From: Calendula officinalis
Taxonomy: Eukaryota > Streptophyta > Magnoliopsida > Asterales > Asteraceae
DNA length: 64,000 nt
Direction of reading: 5' to 3'
NCBI GenBank assembly: GCA_963853835.1
Contig: OY970832.1
Location: forward strand, 25,662,208-25,726,207
Shown here: positions 49,047 to 60,005 of the stretch, piece by piece
How positions within the stretch are numbered: the stretch's first letter is position 1
Layout: each line of letters starts with the position of its first letter
Notes under the pieces: model-generated
Database searches by the model: none
Told to the model about the DNA's origin: nothing
The model's input: only the letters and a program-made list of their open reading frames with translations
Position numbers and translations under genes: made by a program

Positions 49047-49670
49047 TGTTGAAACTTGATTCTTCGAGGACGAAAGGCGTACCTCTCCGTTGGATACGTC
49101 AGATCCTGAAACAAACAACAACCCTAGTCAGAGGCCTTCCGGGATTTGCTCCCAGAAGACACTCCGATGCCTAAGTAAGAAAACGATACGATGGATAGGC
49201 TAAGTCAACGATATGTAATTGAAAGGGAGCGTATTCAATATCTTTGGTGGTAATTAAATGCAGGAATTTAATTCGTAGTGTAGTAAATGTGGGTCGGAAT
49301 TGGATACCTGTTGTGATTGCTAAGTACCCCATTTATGGCTAATTAAATGGGCGGGATATGCAACAGGAGGGATGAGCGGGATAACTAGCTACACAGTATT
49401 ATCCGCTCCGTCCGTTTGTCCATCGGTCATTAGGCAAAGGCCCAACCTTTTGGTCCGGAGGGTAAAGCACCGATCCTCCGTCAGGGCGCTTCCTGCGCCC
49501 TCCGCATTTAATGTTCATGTGGTTTCGCGCCACCTTTCCTTTAAATCCGAGTATGCAATCAGACTCCTTGGGAACTGGTTGAGTCGGTCTGGATTGTCGT
49601 CTTCCACCTTCCTGCGCCTTATCCTTCCATTCGTGCATGTTCGCTTCGTTATACGTAGTATAGTTCATCA
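49047..49670 (-). mobile_element. 5' LTR of the Tat-type element (624 bp) with adjacent PBS
   Basis: Same family as 26437-27062. On the minus strand it is followed immediately by TTTGGCGCCATCCGTGGGAC, the TGGCGCC-type primer site of this retrotransposon group, which marks it as the 5' LTR and fixes the orientation of the whole nest. Confidence 0.87.
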
Positions 49671-49921
49671 CCAATCATCACCGTAAAATCAGCGTAAACC
49701 TTTGCACAATCTCTTTAAAACTATGATTACTTTCTTAAAAATGTGAACCCAAGGTGTTATACCCTTCCAGCCTTCTTCATCTTAAAAATAAGTCGAAAAT
49801 CAAGAACGAAAGATATCCCATAAACAAAAGAAAAAACCATTTGTATATGTTCTGTACAAGAGATAATTATGTGTCTACAACATCTATACCGTTACCAACA
49901 AACATATATAAAAAAAAGATA
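49671..49921. other. Short non-coding flank, likely 3' UTR of the TPS relic
   Basis: AT-rich sequence lying directly downstream (minus strand) of the TPS-like stop codon and ending at the Tat LTR. No gene is visible. Confidence 0.4.
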
Positions 49922-50195
49922 TCAGAGCCCATGACATTTTTGAACGTTTGTAATGGTTTCAAATGACACCCGAACCCCTGAATCTGGGACTTGATTTGAA
50001 GCCATTTCGAGCCCATGAAGCATCTTGATCACATCAACAGTATCATCAAGATAATATTTTGCCATACTCGGTTTTTGGCCAACTGTACACGCAAACACTT
50101 CCGATATCCCTCGGTTTACAACCGAACTTGAGATCTTCTCAAACATGTCTTCATCCGACCGATCATCTCTAATGCACAATGATCGGTACATTTTA
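49922..50195 (-). pseudogene. C-terminal relic of a class II trehalose-6-phosphate synthase
   Basis: The frame shows the HAD-phosphatase motif DDRSDEDMF and the conserved class II TPS C-terminus FACTVGQKPSMAKYYLDDT, then VDVIKMLHGLEMAS. In TPS proteins the first motif reads GDDRSDEDMF; here the Gly is Arg (IRDDRSD). Homology stops at about 50185-50195, exactly where an Athila LTR starts, and no other TPS part is present. So this is the last-exon stump of a gene destroyed by insertion or deletion. Class II TPS proteins are regulatory rather than strongly catalytic. Confidence 0.85.
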
Positions 50196-51501
50196 TGTTA
50201 CACTTTATTTGCTTTATTTGCTTAACAAATGTACCTATATGTTATTAAATATACTACTTTGATAAGTTTTATTATTTTGTAGGTCGGAAAGTAAAAGAAG
50301 CTTATTTAATCTAATTAACCAAGGTATACCAAGTTAAATAAGCTAGCTTTGGATTACTTAGTGCTATCATTAAAGCTATTTATTAATAAGAGTTCAACCT
50401 TTAAAATGAGGGCCACGCATATTCTTGAGGGGAGTTCAACTTTTAATTGAAACAAGCACATACGATGGACAATTAAATGTCATGACCGACATATGAGAAT
50501 TAAATAGATTTGGTTACATTTTATCATGGAGATAGAGTTGGATAACTCTTTAAGATTGGTTTGAATGAGAAATAGAGATAAACACAACAAATTCATTCAA
50601 TTGAAAAGTAGAGTCGGTGGTATAGGTCACCACATTATTTGTTTTAAATAAAGGGGTGACAAATTAATTTAAAAGGACACAACTCTTGATTTCACAAAAT
50701 CCCAGCCGCAAGTTTTAGAAAAATACCCCAGCCGCAAGTTAGACGGGCGAATTAGTTTCGACGACTGCTATGTACGAAACCAAGAACAGCAACAGACGAA
50801 CGATGTATTCTTTTAATTGGTTTGGTTTGATTTTCTTTTCCATGTCAGGTTAATTTTTTGTGATCACTATTAGGAGTAGGTTTCAATTCTTTTTCTTTAA
50901 TGCATGAACTATACTATTATTTGAACAATTTATGGTAGTTTATTTAGTTACGTTGATTTGGTTCGTTATGATTATTATTTGTTTTCCGTAATTTAACTCT
51001 TATTTGTTTTGTTAGATTAAGTGTAAGACAACCTTGTTGTGGTTGGACCGATCGTGCTTAACCACCCTTTGTGGTGCTATAGACGGTTGTTGCCGATACA
51101 CACAATTTCTGCCCAGATTTGGTCTAGTAGAATAAATATTTTAACGGTTTTGTCTATGAAACCTAACTACCCTAAATTAAGTAAAATAACCATATTTTGT
51201 GACATTAGAGAAAAGATTGATACCGAAACTAGTAGTGATTACACTCGTCTCCTATAGTTTTTCATCTAGAATTTATTACTTTCGTTTTACTTTATTTTAT
51301 AACTTTTTATTAGTTTTTAGTTCTTTTAATTATTTGCTTTACAAGTTTAATTAGTTTTATCAATCAATCTTAAAAAAAATTATTTAAGTCAACTAATCAC
51401 TATTATGCTAACCTAAGCTCCTCAGTAGATTCGACTCTTACTTGCCATAACTAATAGGTGTAATTAAGGCATTTATTTTCTCGATAGTTTACGACCTGTC
51501 A
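50196..51501 (+). mobile_element. 5' LTR of an Athila-type Ty3/gypsy element, with tRNA-Asp primer site
   Basis: The right boundary is set by TGGCGCCGCTGCCGGGGA (51508-51525), the Athila primer site, nearly complementary to the 3' end of tRNA-Asp. The LTR would end CTGTCA at 51501. The left end TGTTACACTT at 50196 is the best TG start next to the end of the TPS homology. No 3' LTR exists in the window, so length (about 1.3 kb) and left end are unproven. The leader continues to 51641, is interrupted by a copia element, and resumes at 57953. Confidence 0.6.
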
Positions 51502-52099
51502 GAATTTTGGCGCCGCTGCCGGGGAGCTTTGAGCTTAGTTTATTAGTTTTTAGTTAATTTTTTTATTTATTTTTATTCTATTTAGTTTCTTTCTAAATAT
51601 TAAAAAAAAAATTACAAAAATATTTTCTTTTTATTTGTTTATGTTATAAATTAGATATGATTATGACCCTATTAGCACTTCATCAAAGAACTAGCTACAT
51701 CTATAACAAGAACATAAGACGAAGAACAAAAACTAGAAAGAAGAGAGGAAGAGAAGTATGTAAACACTTATGAAAGTGTTGAGGTGCATTTTATTCATCC
51801 ATCTCATGGGGTATTTATACTAAAAGTTTTACCCTTGCATTACATGTACATACAAATGAAAGGTAAATAAACAGACATAGATTTGATGGAGAAGACATGA
51901 AGGGTTGAAAATGTGGCAATCCATTTAATGGCTTTGTGTTTCATATTCATAATACTCCCCCTTGGATGACACATTTTCCAACTACTACTGCCTCGTTAAA
52001 AACCTTTGCTAAAGAAAACCCAGTGGGAAAAAACTTTAGCGAAGGGAAAAAGAGTGCAGTGCATAGTTTACTCCCCCTCATTTATGTAATCACTATTCT

Positions 52100-55000
52100 T
52101 CACATGCTATGCACATGTCGCATTCCGATACCCGATACATGCTTTCTAAAGATTGCAGTGGGAAGTGCCTTCGTGAAAAGATCTGCTGCATTGTTACTGG
52201 ATTGAACATACTTTATCTCAACTTCATGATTCTTTATAAGCTCTTGAGTGTATTCGAAAAACTTTGGAGGAATATGTTTTGTCCTGTCGCTCTTGATATA
52301 TCCTTCTTTCATTTGATTAACACATGCCGCGTTATCTTTATATATTAAAGTTGGGACTTTATCTTTATCCAGTCCACATGAAGTTAGTATGAGTTGCGTC
52401 ATTGATCTTAACCATGCACATTCTCTGCTTGCTTCATTTAGTGCTATTACTTCAGCATGATTTGAAGATGTGGCAACAAGTGTTTGCTTTTGAGAACGCC
52501 AGGAAATTGCAGTACCTCCATTCATGAAGACATGTCCAGTTTGAGATCTTGCTTTATGAGGATCAGACAAATACCCTGCATCTGCATAACCAATCAATCC
52601 TTGTTTTGAATCATTAGGATAAAATAATCCTAAGTCACTAGTTCCTCGAAGGTATCGGAATATGTGCTTGATCCCGTTCCAATGCCTTTTTGTCGGTGAT
52701 GAAGTGAACCTTGCTAATAAGTTTACAGCAAAAGAAATGTCAGGTCTGGTACAATTAGTAAGATACATTAGGGCACCTATTGCATTAAGGTATGGTACTT
52801 CTGGACCAAGAACCTCCTCATTTTCTTCGTATGGGCGAAATGGATCTTTGTCAATATTTAGTGATCTAACAACCATTGGAGTACTTAAAGATTTGGCTTC
52901 GTTCATATTGAAACGCTTCAAGATCTTTTCTGTATAATTCGATTGATGTACAAGTATTCCATTATGCAAATGTTCAATTTGTAATCCAAGACAATACTTG
53001 GTTTTCCCAAGATCTTTCATTTCAAATTCTTTCTTTAAAAGTTCAATAACTTCAAGAATTTCTTTATTCGTTCCAATGATGTTTAGATCATCAACATATA
53101 CAGCTATGATCACATATCCAGATGTTGTTCTTTTAATAAATACGCATGGACAAATAGTATTATTTTTGTAACCTTTACTTGTCAAGTAATCGCTTAAACG
53201 ATTATACCACATGCGTCCAGATTGTTTTAACCCATATAAAGATCTTTGTAGTTTAATTGAATACATTTCTTTAGGTTTTGTATTCAATGCTTCAGGCATT
53301 TTAAATCCTTCAGGAATTTTCATATATATATCACTATCAAGTGATCCATATAAGTAAGCAGTAACAACATCCATAAGACGCATCTCTAACTTTTTAGAGA
53401 CTGCAAGGCTGATTAAATACCTAAAAGTGATTGCATCCATAACTGGAGAATATGTTTCCTCATAATCAATTCCAGGTCGTTGAGAAAAACCTTGTGCTAC
53501 AAGTCTAGCTTTGTATCTTACAATTTCGTCTTTCTCATTTCTCTTTCGAACAAAAATCCATCTATACCCTAATGGTTTCACAACTCCAGGTGTCATAATA
53601 ATAGGTCCAAATACCTTTCTCTTGTTGAGAGAATTCAGTTCAGCTTGTATAGCTTCTTTCCATTTAACCCAATCATGTCTATTTTGACATTCATTAACAG
53701 ATTGTGGTTCGGATTCATCATTCATAATATCACATGCGACAACATAAGAAAATTTCTCATCAATATTTTCTATAACATTACTTTCCTCAACCGGAGGATT
53801 GTTTTGTGTTTCTTCAGGAACACTTTCCTCATGATCAATTGCATTTTCTGTTGGTTTTCTTTTTCGAGGATTTTTATCCTTTGAACCAATTGGTCTTCCA
53901 CGCTTCAAGCGTGTCTTAGATTCTTGAGTGAATTTATCATCAGATTGCCTATTTGGAATTTCAATTCGAGCTGGAGTATTAACAGCTGGTATATATGATT
54001 TAGTCACTCTTTTTGTATCAGTAAATGCATCTGGCAATTGATTAGCTATTTCTTGGAAATGCATTATCTTTTGAACTTCAGTTTCACATTGTTTTGTGCG
54101 AGGATCAAGATATAAAGAAGGTTCATTCCATGAGACATTCTTTTCTTGGTTTTTCGTTTCTGCACCTAATGGTGGAAAAACTGATTCATTGAATTGACAA
54201 TCAGCAAGACGTGCTGTAAAAACATCACCTGTTAAAGGTTCAATATATCTTATAATAGACTTTGTCTCATATCCAACATATATACCCAACCTTCTTTGGG
54301 GACCCATCTTTGTACGTTGTGGTGGTGCAATATGAACGTATACGGCACATCCAAATATTCTAAGATGAGAAATATTTGGTTCTTGACCAAAAGCAAGTTG
54401 TAAGGGAGAGTATGCATTATATGAACTTGGCCTTATGCGAATTAATGATGCAGCATGTAATATTGCATGACCCCATATGGAAACAGGAAGTTTGATTTGC
54501 ATTATCAATGGTCTAGCTATTAGCTGTAGACGTTTAATTAATGATTCAGCTAAACCATTTTGTGTGTGTACATGAGCTACTGGATGTTCAACAACAATCC
54601 CTACAGACATGCAATAGTCATTGAATGCTTGGGAAGTAAATTCACCAGCATTGTCCAGTCTTACTCTTTTGACTGTATAATCAGGGAAATGTGCTCTAAG
54701 TTTAATGATTTGAGCAAGAAATTTTGCAAATGCCATATTACGAGATGATAATAGGCAAACATGAGACCATTTGCTAGATGCATCTATCAAGACCATAAAG
54801 TATCTAAATGGTCCAGATGGTGGATGAATTGGTCCACATATATCACCTTGAATTCTTTCAAGAAATCTAGGTGATTCCTTGTCAACTTTCATCGGTGAAG
54901 GTCTTATAATTAATTTTCCAAGGGAACAAGACGTACATGGTTTCATATTACTTGTTTGAGGGAACTTCTGGTCCTTCAATGGATGACCATGTGTATTCTC

Positions 55001-55564
55001 AATTATTCTTCGCATCATTGTTAATCCTGGATGACCTAACCTGTCATGCCATAAACTAAATATCCCAGGATCACAATGTTTTTCTTTAACCACCATATTT
55101 GATTCTACTTTATTTATATATGTATGGTGTAAATTGGAATCAAATTTTGGTAGTTTCTCCAACACTCGATTGTCATTTATAATAAGCATAAATTTCTTAT
55201 TATCTATTGTTTTGGTTTGCGTGTCATATCCGTTAAGATATATATCACCAAAACTCAATAGATTTCTGCTTGACTTTGGAGAAAATAAGGCATTATCTAT
55301 TTGGAATTTTGTACCATTAGGTAATATGAAATTAGCTTTTCCAGTTCCCTCAATCAAGTCTACAGGACCCGATATAGTACGTATTGAACCTTTTGTTGGA
55401 TTTATTTTGGAGAAGTATTTCTTTGATTTCAAGATAGTATGTGTAGTACCACTCTCTGCTATTAAAAGATCTCCAATATTTCCTTGATGTTGTGCTCCAT
55501 TTGAACTCATATTGAACTTCACATATGAAAAACAAATAATGAGGTTATTATAAAGAAACTTCAT
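52100..55564 (-). CDS. Copia POL polyprotein: protease, integrase, RT, RNase H (1154 aa)
   Basis: Domains in order: protease (LLIAESGTTHTILKSKKYFS, about residues 32-51), integrase with the HHCC finger (HDRLGHPGLTMM ... CTSCSLGKL) and D-D-E residues (VLIDASSKW, VRLDNAGEF, NGLAESLIKRL), RT (RWIFVRKRNEKDEIVRYKAR; LMDVVTAYLYG; RSLYGLKQSGRMW; the active site VIIAVYVDDLNIIG) and RNase H (GYADAGYLSD, TSSNHAEVIALNEAS, YKDNAACVNQMK). No stop interrupts the frame. The first 20 or so residues overlap a tandem repeat, and the true start may be the later Met (MSSNGAQHQG). One oddity: the protease active-site Asp is Glu (ESG). Gag lies upstream in another frame. Confidence 0.95.
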   Translation of the reverse strand: MKFLYNNLIICFSYVKFNMSSNGAQHQGNIGDLLIAESGTTHTILKSKKYFSKINPTKGSIRTISGPVDLIEGTGKANFILPNGTKFQIDNALFSPKSSRNLLSFGDIYLNGYDTQTKTIDNKKFMLIINDNRVLEKLPKFDSNLHHTYINKVESNMVVKEKHCDPGIFSLWHDRLGHPGLTMMRRIIENTHGHPLKDQKFPQTSNMKPCTSCSLGKLIIRPSPMKVDKESPRFLERIQGDICGPIHPPSGPFRYFMVLIDASSKWSHVCLLSSRNMAFAKFLAQIIKLRAHFPDYTVKRVRLDNAGEFTSQAFNDYCMSVGIVVEHPVAHVHTQNGLAESLIKRLQLIARPLIMQIKLPVSIWGHAILHAASLIRIRPSSYNAYSPLQLAFGQEPNISHLRIFGCAVYVHIAPPQRTKMGPQRRLGIYVGYETKSIIRYIEPLTGDVFTARLADCQFNESVFPPLGAETKNQEKNVSWNEPSLYLDPRTKQCETEVQKIMHFQEIANQLPDAFTDTKRVTKSYIPAVNTPARIEIPNRQSDDKFTQESKTRLKRGRPIGSKDKNPRKRKPTENAIDHEESVPEETQNNPPVEESNVIENIDEKFSYVVACDIMNDESEPQSVNECQNRHDWVKWKEAIQAELNSLNKRKVFGPIIMTPGVVKPLGYRWIFVRKRNEKDEIVRYKARLVAQGFSQRPGIDYEETYSPVMDAITFRYLISLAVSKKLEMRLMDVVTAYLYGSLDSDIYMKIPEGFKMPEALNTKPKEMYSIKLQRSLYGLKQSGRMWYNRLSDYLTSKGYKNNTICPCVFIKRTTSGYVIIAVYVDDLNIIGTNKEILEVIELLKKEFEMKDLGKTKYCLGLQIEHLHNGILVHQSNYTEKILKRFNMNEAKSLSTPMVVRSLNIDKDPFRPYEENEEVLGPEVPYLNAIGALMYLTNCTRPDISFAVNLLARFTSSPTKRHWNGIKHIFRYLRGTSDLGLFYPNDSKQGLIGYADAGYLSDPHKARSQTGHVFMNGGTAISWRSQKQTLVATSSNHAEVIALNEASRECAWLRSMTQLILTSCGLDKDKVPTLIYKDNAACVNQMKEGYIKSDRTKHIPPKFFEYTQELIKNHEVEIKYVQSSNNAADLFTKALPTAIFRKHVSGIGMRHVHSM

Positions 55565-55670
55565 TTATTGAAGGAAATATATTACATAACACAGACTTCA
55601 TTTGCTGAAAGGAAATATATTACATACGACAGACTTCATTTGCTGAAGGGAAATATATCACATAAGACAG
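55558..55670 (-). repeat. Three tandem 37-38-bp repeats between gag and pol
   Basis: Units at 55558-55594, 55595-55632 and 55633-55670 share acttcattt(g/a)(c/t)tgaa and gaaatatatyacata. They separate the gag stop (55711) from the pol frame and encode no conserved protein part. The pol frame starts inside the first unit. Confidence 0.9.
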
Positions 55671-55710
55671 AAAGCAAGTAAAAACAGGCTACAACAAACC
55701 ACTGATTTCC

Positions 55711-56808
55711 TTAATCAATGTCTTCCATGTCATTGCAGAAATCGAGAGTACTGAGGTTGGTAATATCATCAATGTTGAATTCCATGTTGTTAGTTTCAAC
55801 ATTATCAACGAGATTTACTTCTTTTCCCTTTCCTTTGAGGGAAGCTTGGTAAAGTTCACATAGATGTGCAGGTGTGCGGCATGTCCTAGACCAATGGTCC
55901 GCGCAACCACATCTATAACAACAACTCTCAGCATTCTTTGATTTACCAGCATCATACCTTGCCCCTTTGGCCTTATCTTGTGTTTGGACATTGTTCTTTT
56001 TAGTGGCATTATAATCATTATTTTTATAAACACGACCACGACCACGATTATAATAATTGCCTTTTCCACGACCAGTGTTATGGTTTGGATTTCGATTAAA
56101 ATGCCCACGGCCTCGTCCATAACCACGACCACGTCCTCGTCCACGTGTATTGTTTCTAGGACCATCAGTATTAGTAGCATTTGCTTCAGGAATTGCTACT
56201 GATCCCGTTGGACGAGATTCATGGTTTTTCATTAAGAGCTCATTATTTTGCTCTGCAACAAGGAGACAAGTATTCAGTTCAGAATACCTCTTGAACTTTT
56301 GCAATCGATATTGTTGCATTAAGTTTATGTTTGATGCATGGAATGTGGAATATGTTTTCTCCAACATATCTTCGTCAGTAATCGTTTGCCCACAAAATTT
56401 AAGTTGGCAACATATTCTGAACAAAGCAGAGTTATAATCAGTTACTTTTTTAAAGTCCTGGAACCTCAGATTTCGCCATTCATCTTTGGCACTTGGAAGT
56501 ATAACTTCCTTTTGATGATCAAATCTTTCTTTTAAAGACATCCAAAGAACACATGGATCAGTGACATCAAGATATTCAAATTTTAACATGTCATCAATGT
56601 GTTTACGAAGAAACACTTGTGCCTTTCCCTTGTCTTGGGATGAGCATTCATTGTTTTCATTTATAGTTTCATGAATGCCCATCGATTCAAGAATTAGTAA
56701 AACATCGATGGTCCATTGCATATAGTTTTTCCCAGTAACTTCAAGTGCAGCTAGCTCACGCTTTACAATACTAGACATTTTGAAACTATAGATTTTGAAC
56801 AAAAACAA
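55711..56808 (-). CDS. Copia GAG (365 aa, likely start at Met 11)
   Basis: The gag core begins MSSIVKRELAALEVTGKNYM (likely true start at 56778) and contains LWMSLKERFDHQKEVILPSA and YNSALFRICCQLKFCGQ. An RGG-rich region (TRGRGRGRGYGRGRGHFNR, about residues 222-240) and a CCHC knuckle (CYRCGCADHWSRTC, about residues 297-310) should bind RNA. It ends CNDMEDID. The frame is intact. It is separated from pol by about 146 bases and is in a different frame, whereas most copia elements fuse gag and pol. Confidence 0.93.
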   Translation of the reverse strand: MFLFKIYSFKMSSIVKRELAALEVTGKNYMQWTIDVLLILESMGIHETINENNECSSQDKGKAQVFLRKHIDDMLKFEYLDVTDPCVLWMSLKERFDHQKEVILPSAKDEWRNLRFQDFKKVTDYNSALFRICCQLKFCGQTITDEDMLEKTYSTFHASNINLMQQYRLQKFKRYSELNTCLLVAEQNNELLMKNHESRPTGSVAIPEANATNTDGPRNNTRGRGRGRGYGRGRGHFNRNPNHNTGRGKGNYYNRGRGRVYKNNDYNATKKNNVQTQDKAKGARYDAGKSKNAESCCYRCGCADHWSRTCRTPAHLCELYQASLKGKGKEVNLVDNVETNNMEFNIDDITNLSTLDFCNDMEDID

Positions 56809-57634
56809 ATTTAAAAATTAGAATCCATATATATCAATATGAAGTGCACAAAACAGCAGTGGGAGAATAATCATCCCATACATGAACAAATAAGGATAAA
56901 ATACATCAGGAGGGAGATTACTAATTAGGATGCCAAGTGCTAAAACTAATACAATTACAAAAATCAAAAGCGGGTGAATCATTCTTGATCTTGATTTTGA
57001 AGATGAGAGAAATTATTTTTGTGGTATAAAGAAGTGTGGATGATGTGTTTATTTATAGTGTAAAAATTTATAGCCGTTGTAAATTTTTAATATTAAAATA
57101 TATTTTTTTTACCGTTATATATATAGCCGTTATATATATATATATATATAATTTTTTTTAATAAAGAGAATAATTAAAGTTATAAATTACATAAAACATA
57201 TTTGTAAAAATATTAGTGAATGTTATATGAATTAGTAAGAAAAATATAATATGCATAAATAAACGTTAGTATACATAAATGAAAGTTAGCATACATGAAT
57301 AAATGTAGTAACATAAATAAATGTTAGTAACATAAATAAAAGTTAGATGCAATAAAAGTAAATGTTAGTTTGCATAATTAAAAGGGTTAGTAAACATAAG
57401 AATAAAATTAGAATAATCATAAATGTAAGTATGTTAGTAGTCCCAAGATTAGTAGTCCAAATGTCATCATAATGTCCATGATAGAATATGTTTGGTTTCA
57501 TTTAGTTTATTATGATAATTATATTACAATTTTATGTTAAGAAATTGTTTACCTTATGTAATTAACTTGATTAATTGAATGTACCTTGTGATTGAGTTGA
57601 TCTTCCTCGATTAAGAACTTTCGTGCTGATAACG
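56809..57634. other. Copia leader between primer site and gag, with degenerate repeats
   Basis: AT-rich untranslated leader of the copia element. A (TA)n stretch lies at about 57113-57150. From about 57240 to 57405 the phrase cataaataaangttagta recurs at least seven times with drift, a degenerate tandem array of about 20-base units. Confidence 0.6.
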
Positions 57635-58017
57635 TGTTATAAATTAGATATGATTATGACCCTATTAGCACTTCATCAAAGAACTTGCTACATCTATAAC
57701 AAGAACATAAGATGAAGAACAAAAACTAGAAAGAAGAGAGGAAGAGAAGTATGTAAACACTTATGAAAGTGTTGAGGTGCATTTTATTCATCCATCTCAT
57801 GGGGTATTTATACTAAAAGTTTTACCCTTGCATTACATGTACATACAAATGAAAGGTAAATAAGTAGACATAGATTTGATGGAGAAGACATGAAGGGTTG
57901 AAAATGTGGCAATCCATTTAATGGCTTTGTCTTACATATTCATAATAGTTTAGTTATTTTTGTTCCTTTTTACGCATTTGTTTTTGTTTATTTTCTTTTT
58001 GCAGTTAGTCTTCGTGC

Positions 58018-60005
58018 ATGCGCACTAGAAAATCTGGGCGAACATCACCGTTGGCATTTGATCCGGAAATTGAGAAAACCGCAAGGGAAAATAGAAAGCG
58101 TCACGTTTTCCATCGAGCTGAAATTTCACCAAGAGTTCTAGATTTTGAGGAAGAAACGGTTGTGCAATCATCTGAGTCAAATTCGAGTTCTGAATCTGAA
58201 TTTGAAATAATGGGCGAGACTAGAGGTGTAGATTCATATTATAGGCCTGGAGCTTTTCAAGATCCATCGCCAATTGTTTATCTAGCAACTGCTCAATGCA
58301 CTGCTTTCAAGATCCAACCTCATCTTCTGAGTATTTTACCAACATTTCGAGGATCTGCAAATGAAGAACCATATGATCATCTCACGGAATTCATGGTCAT
58401 ATGTGACACGAATCAGGTAACTGGGATGACTCCGGATGAGGTACGTCTTCGTTTATTTGCTTTTTCATTAAAAGATAAGGCTAATCATTGGTTTGCATCT
58501 CTCCGCCCACGAAGCATTAATTCGTGGGAAGAAATGCAAAATAATTTTTTGGAAGAATACTACCCTATTAGTAAAACTGCTGACGCTAGACAAAATATAA
58601 AGAATTTTCGTCAACTTCCAGGAGAACTTTTTCACGAGGCTTTTGAACGTTTTAAAGATTTAATTCGATGTTGTCCTCATCATGCAATTCCACAATGGGA
58701 ATTAGTAAAAACTTTTTATGATAGTCTGGAAGTTGGGGATCGACAGTTTTTACTAGCAGCTAGTGGGGGTTTATTCTTATCACGACCTCATGATCAAGAA
58801 TGGGCTTTTCTTGAGCAGATGAGTAAGGGTTCAAAAATTCAAGCTTCATCTGACCGAAGAATGTCTTCTTCTTCGTCATGTAATGTTAATTCTAGTAGTA
58901 GTGATAGCTTTCAAAATGAAATAAAATCTGATATTCGTGAATTAAATAAAAAATTTGATCTTCTAATGCAAAATATCGGGAAAGGTATTGTTTCTGCGTA
59001 GGTACATCAAGTATGCACCACTTGCGGAAGTCAAGATCATTCGTTTGATATTTGTCCGATGGTTCTACCGAACAAAGAAGAGGTGTTTGAAGCTTATGGG
59101 TCTCGCCAATCATATGATATGAATTCAAATACTTATCACCCACGGCTCCGTAATCACCCAAATCTAAGGTATGGAAACACCTCAAATATTCTGAACCCAC
59201 CACCTCAAGGAAGTTATCAAAACCAAAGGAATCAAGGTGGATATCAAAATCGAAATCCTGGAGGCGAACAAGAACAATCATTGGAGCAACAAATGGAGTT
59301 CATGGTAAAAAGCCAAAAGATGCTCATGGAGATGGTGCAAAACCATGATAAAATGATAAAAAGAAAGCTATCAAAACACTGAGATTAATTCTAAATCTAT
59401 CGCAAATTTGGAGAGGCAAATAGGACAAATTGCAACTCAAATAAATGAAATACCTCAAGGCGTTATCCATAGCACCACACAGATGAATCCGCAACATCAG
59501 CAGAACAGTGGCTCAAACAACATCAAACACGCTAATGAACAAATAAATGAGGTAAGAACTCTCCAAAACGGTAAGTGTCATGATAATAATGTACAAATTC
59601 CCCCACCAACCTTCGTTGAAGGTGTAATGGAGGACGTGTCTGATGATGAGGAAAAGTCTAATAAAAAACAAAAAAATATTTTACCTGAAAATAATCAAAA
59701 ATGTTTTCGAGACCTCAACAAAAAGTCAAAAAGCACTGAAGTTGGGGAGGGGGACGTGGAGGCTAATACCACTCCCTACCCCTCAGCTTTAGAAAAACCA
59801 AACTCATCACCATATGGTAAGCGAGGTCCACAAGTCGAGGATATGTGGGAAACTTTTCGTCAAGTAAAAATAAATATTCTCATCATTGAGGCCATACGCC
59901 AAATCCCGGCTTATGCAAAATTTTTGAAAGATTTTGTTAAGGCAAAAAGCCTTACCCCTTTGGATCTTAAGATAACAAAACAACCTAGACTAGCTTTGAC
60001 TTATA
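58018..60005 (+). pseudogene. Athila GAG with one stop and one frameshift, cut at its 3' end
   Basis: Starts MRTRKSGRTSPLAFDPEIEK. The gag core at about residues 80-260 has FRGSANEEPYDHLTEFMVIC, KANHWFASLRPRSINSWEEM and ELFHEAFERFKDLIRCCPHH. An in-frame TAG at 58999-59001 lies directly before the zinc knuckle CTTCGSQDHSFDIC, and the frame then continues to 59382. A frameshift near 59360 moves the reading to the frame of 59408-60010 (ANLERQIGQIATQINEIPQG; RQIPAYAKFLKDF). Homology stops near 60005 where a copia LTR begins, so protease and pol are missing. Confidence 0.88.

Larger units (their letters stand above)
51642..57947 (-). mobile_element. Young Ty1/copia element (6.3 kb), TSD GTTTA, LTRs with TA...CA ends
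   Basis: LTRs of 313 bp at 51642-51954 and 57635-57947 differ at only about seven positions. The target duplication GTTTA is perfect (51637-51641 and 57948-57952). On the minus strand the LTR reads TATTATGAAT...TTTATAACA, i.e. TA...CA instead of TG...CA. The polypurine tract CCAAGGGGGAG (51965-51955) precedes the 3' LTR. The sequence after the 5' LTR (CGTTATCAGCACGAAAG, 57634-57618) is the likely primer site, though I cannot match it to a tRNA from memory. It contains gag and a complete pol in separate frames and sits in the leader of the Athila element. Confidence 0.93.
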
